This document shows positions 31,522 through 38,289 of a stretch of DNA of 38,289 bases, one piece after another. The stretch's first letter is position 1; each line of letters starts with the position of its first letter. Source of the DNA: Solirubrobacterales bacterium (GTDB lineage: Bacteria > Actinomycetota > Thermoleophilia > Solirubrobacterales > 70-9); contig JADGPJ010000018.1 of the NCBI GenBank assembly GCA_017882505.1, forward strand, positions 1 to 38,289, given 5' to 3'. Below the pieces are notes generated by a model. That model made no database searches, was not told the DNA's origin, and was given only the letters and a program-made list of their open reading frames with translations. The position numbers and the translations under genes were made by a program.

Positions 31522-34215
31522 ATGGCCAAGACCAGCGATGTTGCCGCGGTAGCGGCAGTTCCATCAAGCGCCGATATCGAGCGCGCGGCGGCGTTCGCCC
31601 GCGAGCCGTTCCTGCTCGACGGCGAGGGACCGGAGGCGCTGGCGCCGGGGACCGCCCGCCGCCGCGCCCTCGACGCGGCGCTGAGCGAGATCGAGGCCGG
31701 GGCCGAGTACCCGTCGATCGAGTGGCGCCGCGACTTCTCGCTGCTGCTGGGGCTGGAGCGTTTCCTCGCCGACGAACCGCCGAAGTTGCGCGACGGGGCC
31801 GAACTCAATCCCCACCAGGTCGATGCCCTCTCGGGCACCCTGGCCGAGCTGATGGCCCAGCAACAGGTGATCACCGAGGACGAGCGTCGCAACGACTCGG
31901 CCGCGGCCGAGCTCGAGGAGGAGCCCGCCGAGGACGATTCCGAGCCGAGCTCAGACTCCGGCCCCGACCTCGACGACGATGCGGATCTCGACGAGGATGC
32001 GGACCTCGACGAGGACGACGAAGACCTCGAGGATGAGGAGGAGGACGAGGAGCTCGCCGCCGACGAGGAGCCGCGCGACTGGGAGGAGACCGCCGAAGAG
32101 GACGAGGACGTGGTCGAGGACGCGCCCGAGGACCCCGGCGCCGCCCGCCGCTTCTGGTTCGAGCACGCAACCGGCGCCGGCAAGACCGTCGCCGCCGTCG
32201 GCTTCATCGAGGCGACCAAGACCGGCGGCGTGCTGATCCTCACCCACCGCCGCAACCTCGTCGACCAGTTCATCGGCGAGATCGCCGACCGCGGCTACAA
32301 GGAGCGGCTGCGGCCGCCGCTGCTCGACGGTCGCGACGACCCCGACGGCGCGATCACGGTCGAGACCTACCAGTGGTTCGTCCGCAACCACAAGAAGGTC
32401 TCCGACGCCTACGCGGTCGTGATCTGCGACGAGGCCCACACCGCGCTGGGCGAGAAAACCAGCGCCTGCATCCGTGCCTGGGACGGGCCCGTCTTCATCG
32501 GTATGACCGCGACCGGGGCGCTGATCGCCCGCCACGTCGCCGACCTCTTCCCGACCCAGACTTCGCGCTTCGACCTCGCCCAGGCGGCTCGCCGCGGCGT
32601 CATCTCGCCGCTGCGCTGCCTCCGTATCCCGCCCGGCCCGGGGGTGCGGACGATCGCCAAGGTGCCGCTGCGAAAAGGCGAGGTCGACCAGGACTTCGAT
32701 CAGGAGGAGCTGGCGGCCCTGCTCGACCAGGAGCCCTTCAACGTCGCCATCGCCGACCTCTACCGCTCGCGCTTCCGCAAAGTGCCCGGCGTCCTCTACA
32801 CGGCCGGGGTCCAGCACGCGAAGAACGTCGCCAAGGCCTTCCGCAACGCCGGCATCAACGCCCAGGCCGTCTCAGGTGAGACCCCGAAGCGCGAACTGGC
32901 CGAGATCCTCGCCGGTTTCGAGCGCGGCGACGTCGACGTCCTCTGCAACGCGATGCTGCTGGCCGAGGGCTGGAACTCGCCGCGGGCGACGATCTGCATG
33001 CACCTGGCGCCGACCGCCTCGCGGCGGATCTACCAGCAGCGGGTGGGTCGCGTAACCCGGCGGGCGCCGGGCAAGGAGGCGGGCCTGGTGATCGACTTCG
33101 TCCACCCGGCGACCACCCACGACGAGACGATCATCACCCTCCACAGCCTGCTCGATCGCGACGTCTACCGCGGCGGCGCGATCGTCGTCGGACCGGTGCG
33201 GCGCGGGCGCGGGCGCAAGGTCCGGGTCGAGCGGCGGATCGTGCCGGTCTCCGACGTCGAGGAGAAGCGGATGGAGGTGCTCGAACGGGAGATCTGGCGG
33301 ATCGCGGTCGAGAACCTCGACTACCCCGAGCAGCACGCCTGGGCTGCACTGGCCGGGGCGCGGGTCAGCACCCAGGGCTGGCGCCGGGCGCGGGCGATGC
33401 TCCAGAACGACAAATCCAAAGAGCTGCGCCGTCGCTTCCTGCTGACCTGCGTGCAGCGCAACCGCAATTCGCAGCTGCGACTGAAAGCGCTCGGGGAGAT
33501 CGCCGACCTCGGCGACTCCGACGCCTTCGACGACGCGATCGACATCGTCGGCACCTGGAGCCGCGAGGACAAACGGGCCGGGACCAAGACGCTGCTGCAG
33601 GCGCTGATCGACAAGCGGATCGGCCGCCGCGACCAGGCTCAGGCATGGGTCTGGCGCCTCGCCTCCTACACTCGCGAACTGCACGAGGAGTACGCCGTGC
33701 AGCGCTGGCCGGAGACGAAGCGACTGCTGGGGCTGCTGGTCAACTCCTCCGGCCGCGCCCACGGCCGCAACGCCAGGCGGCTGGTCCATGCCGCCCGCAA
33801 ACAGGATCGCAGGCTGGCGGTATCGATCCTCGCCGCCGCCGTCTCCCACACTCCCGAGGGCGAGGAGGTGCTGCGCGGCGCCCGGATGCGGATGGCGCGG
33901 AAACCGTCCGGGGTCGCCCGCGAGCTGCTGCGGAACTTCCCCAAAGGCGGCAAACGCCGTCGCAAACGCGGCAAGCGGAACGGGGGGCAGGGCGAGAACG
34001 GAGGCGCGCCCGAGGGCGACGGCGAGCAGCAGCAGAACGGCGAGCAGAAGCCGCGCGCGAAGAAACCGAGGAAGCGCCGCAAATCCGGCGCCAGGGCGAA
34101 AGCGGAGTCAGGAGCGGGTGAGGTGGACCTCGCCGGCGCCGACGGAGATTCTCTCGCCGCCGGGGGCGATGACGAGAAGGTAGCCGCGGTCGTCGACGCC
34201 GTCGGCGACGCCTGA
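31522..34215 (+). CDS. SF2 DEAD/DEAH helicase with acidic insert and basic tail
   Basis: The product has 897 residues from ATG 31522. The core reads NPHQVDAL (96-103, Q-motif-like), Walker A ATGAGKT (216-222), DEAH (303-306), MTATG (328-332), and motif VI QQRVGRVTRR. Between the Q-like motif and Walker A lies a roughly 90-residue block (about 118-206) made mostly of Asp and Glu, which is unusual in position. After the core come helical repeat-like segments, then a Lys/Arg-rich tail (KGGKRRRKRGKR, KKPRKRRK). The type III restriction/UvrB-like motor fold is clear; the substrate is not. The last 36 codons are antisense to birA. Confidence 0.85.
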   Translation: MAKTSDVAAVAAVPSSADIERAAAFAREPFLLDGEGPEALAPGTARRRALDAALSEIEAGAEYPSIEWRRDFSLLLGLERFLADEPPKLRDGAELNPHQVDALSGTLAELMAQQQVITEDERRNDSAAAELEEEPAEDDSEPSSDSGPDLDDDADLDEDADLDEDDEDLEDEEEDEELAADEEPRDWEETAEEDEDVVEDAPEDPGAARRFWFEHATGAGKTVAAVGFIEATKTGGVLILTHRRNLVDQFIGEIADRGYKERLRPPLLDGRDDPDGAITVETYQWFVRNHKKVSDAYAVVICDEAHTALGEKTSACIRAWDGPVFIGMTATGALIARHVADLFPTQTSRFDLAQAARRGVISPLRCLRIPPGPGVRTIAKVPLRKGEVDQDFDQEELAALLDQEPFNVAIADLYRSRFRKVPGVLYTAGVQHAKNVAKAFRNAGINAQAVSGETPKRELAEILAGFERGDVDVLCNAMLLAEGWNSPRATICMHLAPTASRRIYQQRVGRVTRRAPGKEAGLVIDFVHPATTHDETIITLHSLLDRDVYRGGAIVVGPVRRGRGRKVRVERRIVPVSDVEEKRMEVLEREIWRIAVENLDYPEQHAWAALAGARVSTQGWRRARAMLQNDKSKELRRRFLLTCVQRNRNSQLRLKALGEIADLGDSDAFDDAIDIVGTWSREDKRAGTKTLLQALIDKRIGRRDQAQAWVWRLASYTRELHEEYAVQRWPETKRLLGLLVNSSGRAHGRNARRLVHAARKQDRRLAVSILAAAVSHTPEGEEVLRGARMRMARKPSGVARELLRNFPKGGKRRRKRGKRNGGQGENGGAPEGDGEQQQNGEQKPRAKKPRKRRKSGARAKAESGAGEVDLAGADGDSLAAGGDDEKVAAVVDAVGDA

Positions 34216-34806
34216 GCCTCCGTCCCAGCTGACCTGCCGGCCACGCAGGGCGTCGCGCTGTCGCCAGCCGGCGAGCACCTCTTCCTGGTCGGCGTCGAGC
34301 CAGCTCGCGAGGTGACGGTTCAGCGCCGCGGTCGCCAGGTCGGCCTTCGCCGCGGCCAGCGAAACGGCAGTCTCGCGCAGCCGCGGAGGGAACTCGTCAG
34401 GGGCGATCGCGAGGTTGAGTCCGACCCCGATCACCGCCCAGCCGTCCTGCGGCCGGGCTTCGATCAGGACGCCGGCCAGCTTGCGGCCGCCGACCTGGAC
34501 GTCGTTGGGCCACTTGACCCCACACTCGACTCCGCTCTCCAGCTCCTCGGCCGCTTCGCAGACCGCGAGTGGCACCGCCAGCGGCAGCAGCATGTGACGC
34601 GGGTCGAGCGGGCGCACGAGGGCCGAGTAGAGCAGCGCCTTGCCGGCCGGGGCGGTCCAGGTCCGGCCCTGGCGGCCGCGCCCCTCCGTCTGCTCCGCGG
34701 CCGTGACCACGGTCCCATGCGGGGCGCCGACGGCAGCGAGCTCGCGAGCGCGGGCGTTCGTCGAGTCGGTGCGCGTGTAGTGCCTATGAGGCGTGCCGAA
34801 GCTCAT
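34108..34806 (-). CDS. birA: Biotin-[acetyl-CoA carboxylase] ligase
   Basis: BirA activates biotin with ATP and attaches it to carboxylase carrier proteins. The 232-residue product has TDSTNARARELA, the adenylate loop GRGRQGRTW, the KWPNDVQVGGRKLAGVLIEA segment and GVGLNLA. The C-terminal small domain runs to GEVHLTRS at 34108. The N-terminal winged-helix repressor domain is absent, so it is monofunctional. The C-terminus is family-like to the end, which shows that the overlapping helicase tail, not birA, is the intruder. It follows cobA-hemD in the same direction after 67 bases. Confidence 0.94.
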   Translation of the reverse strand: MSFGTPHRHYTRTDSTNARARELAAVGAPHGTVVTAAEQTEGRGRQGRTWTAPAGKALLYSALVRPLDPRHMLLPLAVPLAVCEAAEELESGVECGVKWPNDVQVGGRKLAGVLIEARPQDGWAVIGVGLNLAIAPDEFPPRLRETAVSLAAAKADLATAALNRHLASWLDADQEEVLAGWRQRDALRGRQVSWDGGSGVADGVDDRGYLLVIAPGGERISVGAGEVHLTRS

Positions 34807-34873
34807 CGTGCCGCGCCGCGGTTGCCACTTGTCGCCCGCAGGGCTACAAACGACGACCGCGCGGCGAGGCCGG

Positions 34874-36382
34874 TCATCGTTTGGCGGCGTCGTCCAGCAG
34901 CGCCGCGAGCAGGCCGTCGATGTCGTGGCGGCCGGCCTCGACGTCGACCTCGAGGCCGGCGGCGCGGGCGGCGTCGCTCGTCACCGGGCCGATCGAGACG
35001 ACGCGGGCGCCCTTGGGGAAACGGTCGCCCAGGGCCTCGGTCAGGTTGGTCACGGTCGATGAGGAGGTGAAGGTGACGTAGTCGGCGTCCTGCGCCGCCT
35101 CGATCGCCTCGGCGCCGGGCTCCTCGCGGACCGTCTCGTAGAGGGCGAGGACGTCGACCTCGGCGCCGCGCTCACGCAGCGCCTCGGGGAGTACCTCGCG
35201 GGCCTCGGCGGCGCGGGCGACGAGGACGCGCCGGCCCTCGACCTCGACCGTGGCCAGGGCTTCGACCAGGGCCTCGGCGACGAAGTGCTCGGGGACGACA
35301 TCGGCGGCGATCCCGTACTCGGCGAGGGCGCGGGCGGTTCCCGGACCGATCGCGGCGACGGTGGCGCCGGCGAGGGAGCGGGCGTCGGCGCCGGCTTCGG
35401 CCAGCGCCTCGAAGAGCAGGCGGACGCCGTTGGGGCTGGTCAGGCAGAGGAGCGAGTACTCGCCGATCGAGGCCGCGGCCGCGCGCACCTCGGGTGAGCC
35501 GACTCGGGACTCGATCCGGATCGCCGGCAGCTCGACGACCTCGGCGCCGAGGTCGCGCAGCGCCGCCGCGAAGCCGCTGGCCTGGGCGCGGGCCCTGGTG
35601 ACGATCACCCGTAGCCCGTGCAGGGGGCGCCGCTCAAGCCAGGCGAGTTGATGGCGGCGCGCCGCGACCGGGCCGACGACGATCAACGCCGGGGCGCCGA
35701 CCTGCTCCCGCTCGACCGCCGCGGCGATTGTTCCCAGGGTCGCCTCGACCGTGCGCTGGCCGACCATGGTGCCGCGTTCGACCGCGGCGGCCGGCTGCTC
35801 GGGGTCGCGCCCGCCCTCGATCAGCGCCGTCGCGTTCTCGGCCAGCCGTTTGACCCCCATGTAGAAGACGAGGGTGCCGGGGAAGGCGGCGAGCGCATCC
35901 CAGTCGAGCGCGGTCTCGGTCTTGGTCGGGTCCTCGTGGCCGGTGACGAAGGCGACGGCGGAGGCGTCGTCGCGGTGGGTGACGGGGATGCCGGCGTAGG
36001 CGGTGGCGGCGACGCCGGCGGTCACCCCCGGCACGACCTCGAACTCGACTCCCGCCGCCCGCAGCGCTTCGCCCTCCTCGCCGCCGCGGCCGAAGACGAA
36101 CGGGTCGCCGCCCTTCAGCCGGACGACGCTGCGCCCGGCCAGGGCGGCCTCGACCAACCGCTTGCCGATCTCCTCCTGCGGCACCGACGGTATGCCGGGA
36201 TGCTTGCCGACGTAGACCAGCTCCGCGCCCTGCCGCGCTCCCGACAGCGCCCCCGGCGGAATCAGGCGGTCGTAGAAGACCACGTCGGCGCTCGCGATCA
36301 GCGCCAGCGACCGCGCCGTCATCAACCCGGGATCCCCCGGCCCCGCCCCGACCAGGTAAACGACCCCACCCCGAATCGTCAT
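34874..36382 (-). CDS. cobA-hemD: Fused uroporphyrinogen-III methyltransferase / uroporphyrinogen-III synthase
   Basis: The protein has 502 residues. Residues 1 to about 245 are the SAM-dependent methyltransferase (SUMT): VYLVGAGPGDPGLMTARSL, VRLKGGDPFVFGRGGEE, and VVPGVTAGVAATAYAGIPVTHR. Residues about 250-502 are the HemD synthase: VIVTRARAQASGFAAALRDLGAEVVELPAI and YVTFTSSSTVTNLTEAL. HemD closes hydroxymethylbilane to uroporphyrinogen III; CobA methylates it to precorrin-2 for sirohaem and cobalamin. The fusion is common in Actinomycetota. The ATG, and an AAGGAA ribosome-binding site 8 bases before it, lie at the edge of the 52-bp element. Confidence 0.95.
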   Translation of the reverse strand: MTIRGGVVYLVGAGPGDPGLMTARSLALIASADVVFYDRLIPPGALSGARQGAELVYVGKHPGIPSVPQEEIGKRLVEAALAGRSVVRLKGGDPFVFGRGGEEGEALRAAGVEFEVVPGVTAGVAATAYAGIPVTHRDDASAVAFVTGHEDPTKTETALDWDALAAFPGTLVFYMGVKRLAENATALIEGGRDPEQPAAAVERGTMVGQRTVEATLGTIAAAVEREQVGAPALIVVGPVAARRHQLAWLERRPLHGLRVIVTRARAQASGFAAALRDLGAEVVELPAIRIESRVGSPEVRAAAASIGEYSLLCLTSPNGVRLLFEALAEAGADARSLAGATVAAIGPGTARALAEYGIAADVVPEHFVAEALVEALATVEVEGRRVLVARAAEAREVLPEALRERGAEVDVLALYETVREEPGAEAIEAAQDADYVTFTSSSTVTNLTEALGDRFPKGARVVSIGPVTSDAARAAGLEVDVEAGRHDIDGLLAALLDDAAKR

Positions 36383-36431
36383 CGCGCGGTTCCTTTTCCA
36401 CGAAATGCGTAACTAAGGAACCGCGCGACGG
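36380..36431. repeat. 52-bp palindromic element between hemC and cobA-hemD
   Basis: The arms CGCGCGGTTCCTT and AAGGAACCGCGCG are a perfect 13-bp inverted repeat. GTCAT flanks the 48-bp core (36383-36430) on both sides, at 36378-36382 and 36431-36435. The left GTCAT contains the cobA start codon, the right one the hemC stop codon. It matches the copy in galT at 42 of 52 positions. Confidence 0.9.
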
Positions 36432-37313
36432 TCATGCCGGACCTCCGAGCGCCTCGGCGCTGGCGAGGATCTCGCGGGCGCCGGCGCTGAGCAGGCGCTT
36501 GGCGAGGAGGACGCCGGCGGCGGCGGCATCGGCGGCATCGGCCTCGACGCGGTCGCGCAGCCACTCGCTTCCGTCCGGGAGGCCGACGAAGGCCTCGATC
36601 CTCAGGCGCTCGCCATCGACCCGCGCGTGGACGCCGATCGGGCTGGCGCAGGTCGCTTCCAGCAGCGCCACCGCCGCTCGCTCGGCGGTCAGCTCGCGCA
36701 GCGCCCTGGCGTCCCCGCACCTCGCCGCGACGCCTGCCGTCGTGACGTCGCCGGCGCGGACCTGCAGCGCCAGCGCGCCCTGGCCGGCGGCGGGGACCAT
36801 CTGCTCGGCCGGGATCGCGAAGCCGATCTCGCCGGCGCGGCCGAGCCGGCGCAGGCCGGCGGCGGCGAGGACGATCGCGTCGAGGTGTCCCTGCTCGAGC
36901 TTGCGCAGGCGGGTGTCGACGTTGCCGTGCAGCTCCTCGACCCGAAGGTCCGGGCGCGCCGCCAGCAGCTGCGCGCGGCGGCGCAGGCTCGCGGTCCCGA
37001 CCCGGGCTTCCTCGGGAACGTCGTCGAGGGAGGCGCCGACTCCGATCCAGACGTCGGCCGGATCCTCGCGCGCGGGAACCGCGACGATCTCAAGCCCCGC
37101 CGGCATCTCCCCCGGAAGGTCCTTCGCCGAGTGGACGCCGAGCTCGGCCTCCTCCGCCAGCAGCGCCCGCTCGACGCCGCGGACGAAGCGCGACTTGTCG
37201 CCAGGCTCGCCGCCGGAGGACGCCTCGACGAGCTCCGCGCCGCCGAGGAGGTCCGCGACCCATTTGGCCTGGGTCAACGCCAGAGTGCTGCCGCGGGTGG
37301 CGATCCGAATCAT
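36432..37313 (-). CDS. hemC: Porphobilinogen deaminase (hydroxymethylbilane synthase)
   Basis: HemC polymerises four porphobilinogens into hydroxymethylbilane. The 293-residue product has IATRGSTLALTQA, HSAKDLP with catalytic Asp65, GTASLRRRAQLLAARPDL, HGNVDTRL, and Cys222 in ATCASPIGVHA, which anchors the dipyrromethane cofactor. The length is slightly short, mainly in the C-terminal domain. ATG 37313 matches the family start. It lies between hemA and cobA-hemD, with inverted repeats on both sides. A hairpin arm ends seven bases before the start codon and could affect its translation. Confidence 0.96.
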   Translation of the reverse strand: MIRIATRGSTLALTQAKWVADLLGGAELVEASSGGEPGDKSRFVRGVERALLAEEAELGVHSAKDLPGEMPAGLEIVAVPAREDPADVWIGVGASLDDVPEEARVGTASLRRRAQLLAARPDLRVEELHGNVDTRLRKLEQGHLDAIVLAAAGLRRLGRAGEIGFAIPAEQMVPAAGQGALALQVRAGDVTTAGVAARCGDARALRELTAERAAVALLEATCASPIGVHARVDGERLRIEAFVGLPDGSEWLRDRVEADAADAAAAGVLLAKRLLSAGAREILASAEALGGPA

Positions 37314-37319
37314 CAGGTT

Positions 37320-37425
37320 TCGAGAGGGGACGTGACCAAGCAGATCAAGGACGCAGGGAGCGTGGTGTGCTCTGCACGCGAGCGACTGAGGACGCCGATA
37401 TGCGCCGTGTCACGTCCCCTCTCGA
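37320..37425. repeat. 17-bp perfect inverted repeat spanning the hemA-hemC gap
   Basis: TCGAGAGGGGACGTGAC (37320-37336) and its exact inverse (37409-37425) enclose 72 bases. The right arm codes for the last residues and the stop of hemA. Inside, GCGTG and CACGC can form a second, smaller stem. On the minus-strand transcript the closing arm ends seven bases before the hemC ATG. It could be a hairpin attenuator, a processing site or a small mobile element. Confidence 0.85.
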
Positions 37426-38289
37426 CGGCGCAGCTCGGTGACGTTGGAGCTGGCGTCGGCCTCGGGCTCGGTGCCGATGTCGAGGCCGAACAGCTCGCGC
37501 AGGGCGCTGACGAAGTAGTAGGCGTCGTCGTTACCGGCGGCGCGGCGCATCCGCACGGTCGGCTCGTGCAGGAGCCGGGAGGCGATCGCCTTCGCCATCG
37601 CCTCCATCCGCTCGCGGTCGGCCTCGCCGAGGCCCTCCCAGCGGTTCTCGTTCTCCGCCATCACCCGACGCACGATCTCGTCGCCGCGCTCGCGCAAGGC
37701 GGAGATCGTCGGCACGACCTCGAGCGAGGCGAGCCAGCGCTTGAAGCGATCCAGCTCGGCCTCGATGATCCGCTCCGCCCGGCGCGACTCGGCCTCGCGA
37801 CCGCTGGCGTTGCGTTCGACGATCTGCTGCACGTCGTCGATGTCGTGGACGCTGACCCCGGGGATCTCGCGGCAGTCGGGCTCGATGTCGCGCGGAACGG
37901 CGAGGTCGATCGCCAGCAGCGGCCGGTCCTGGCGGTCCTTCATCACCTGTTCGAGGCCGTCGCGCTCGACGATGTGGTGGGGGGAGTTGGTCGCTGAGAC
38001 GACGATGTCGGCCGCCTCCAGCTGCTCCGGCAGCTCCTCGAAACGGACCGCGCTGCCCTCGAAGCGCTGGGCGAGCCCGATCGCGCGGTCGTAGTGGCGG
38101 TTGGCGACGAAGACCGTGTTGACGCCGCGGGCGACCAGGGCGCGGGCGACCAGCTCGGCGGTCTCGCCGGCCCCGACCGTCAGCACCCGGCGGTCGGAGA
38201 GGTCGCCGAGGGCGCGGCGAGCGAGCTCGACCGCGACCGAGGGGATCGAGATGCCCTTCTCGCTGATCCCGGTCTCCTGCCGCGCCCGC
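37410..38289 (-). CDS. hemA: Glutamyl-tRNA reductase (partial, 5' end outside window)
   Basis: HemA reduces glutamyl-tRNA to glutamate semialdehyde, the first step of C5 tetrapyrrole synthesis. The visible part starts in RARQETGISEKGISIPSVAVELAR, then the NADPH-binding domain with VLTVGAGETAELVARAL and VFVANRHYDRAIGLAQRF, DIVVSATNSPHHIV, and LLAIDLAVPRDIEP. The dimerisation domain runs to the end. The N-terminal catalytic domain with the active Cys lies beyond the window. The frame stays open to the window edge, so an internal start should not be chosen. The last codons belong to the inverted repeat. Confidence 0.95.
   Translation of the reverse strand, partial: RARQETGISEKGISIPSVAVELARRALGDLSDRRVLTVGAGETAELVARALVARGVNTVFVANRHYDRAIGLAQRFEGSAVRFEELPEQLEAADIVVSATNSPHHIVERDGLEQVMKDRQDRPLLAIDLAVPRDIEPDCREIPGVSVHDIDDVQQIVERNASGREAESRRAERIIEAELDRFKRWLASLEVVPTISALRERGDEIVRRVMAENENRWEGLGEADRERMEAMAKAIASRLLHEPTVRMRRAAGNDDAYYFVSALRELFGLDIGTEPEADASSNVTELRRREGT

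Noticed and set aside
34807-34873. Terminator between cobA-hemD and birA
   Set aside because: Only a 6-bp CGCGGT/ACCGCG pair with bulges; weak in such GC-rich sequence.

Overview
The window is about 38 kb of GC-rich, densely coding actinobacterial chromosome. The gene order rpsF-ssb-rpsR-rplI-(membrane protein)-dnaB-dnaC-like-purA, frequent GTG/TTG starts, and the style of several families (TetR N-terminus, short GalT, HAMP kinase plus HtrA operon) suggest Thermoleophilia, most likely Solirubrobacterales. That placement is inference from sequence style; no 16S rRNA gene is present.

Layout. 1-395: 5'-truncated alpha/beta-hydrolase gene next to an AT-richer patch. 460-1149: TetR regulator. 1189-7501 (minus): replication and translation cluster, transcribed rpsF, ssb, rpsR, rplI, a five-helix membrane protein, dnaB, helicase-loader gene, purA, with hairpins between several genes. 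7547-10801 (minus): proline-rich membrane protein and two trehalose-type glycosyltransferases (GT20 and GT4). 10839-13749 (minus): response regulator, sensor kinase and HtrA lipoprotein protease in one overlapping operon; a small FlgM-like frame diverges from it and runs into the 3' end of thiL. 15038-19671: flippase-like membrane protein facing a GT87-like glycosyltransferase and a class A penicillin-binding protein, with a strongly palindromic 305-bp spacer between them. 19703-24119: minimal MscS channel, CPBP protease, L,D-transpeptidase, NAD-epimerase, pyrE and a YceH-family gene. 24126-27432: secreted DUF1906 protein, tRNA-Arg(CCT), a FitAB/VapBC toxin-antitoxin pair and an unknown gene. 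27456-28406: remains of a divergent MFS/ArsR pair, both missing their 5' ends. 28408-31368 (minus): tlpA-like, nfeD, SPFH, galT operon. 31522-34215: SF2 helicase with a large acidic insert. 34108-38289 (minus): hemA (partial), hemC, cobA-hemD fusion, birA.

How the genes work together. hemA, hemC and cobA-hemD give the route from glutamyl-tRNA through hydroxymethylbilane to uroporphyrinogen III and precorrin-2; hemB is not in view. PBP, L,D-transpeptidase, HtrA and the sensor pair are envelope functions. dnaB, the loader and SSB are replisome parts cotranscribed with ribosomal proteins S6, S18 and L9.

The most unusual material is non-coding. There is a 52-bp palindromic element in two copies: one read in-frame inside galT, the other sitting exactly at the hemC/cobA junction, flanked by a 5-bp direct repeat whose removal restores an ATGA stop/start overlap. 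There is also a 17-bp perfect inverted repeat enclosing the hemA-hemC gap, a nested 167-nt inverted-repeat structure, and two related 37-bp palindromes. Together they suggest small palindromic mobile elements reshaping operon junctions. Two genes (the GT87-like gene and galT) appear to start at CTG codons directly coupled to the upstream stop. No CRISPR array, integrase or complete insertion sequence was seen.
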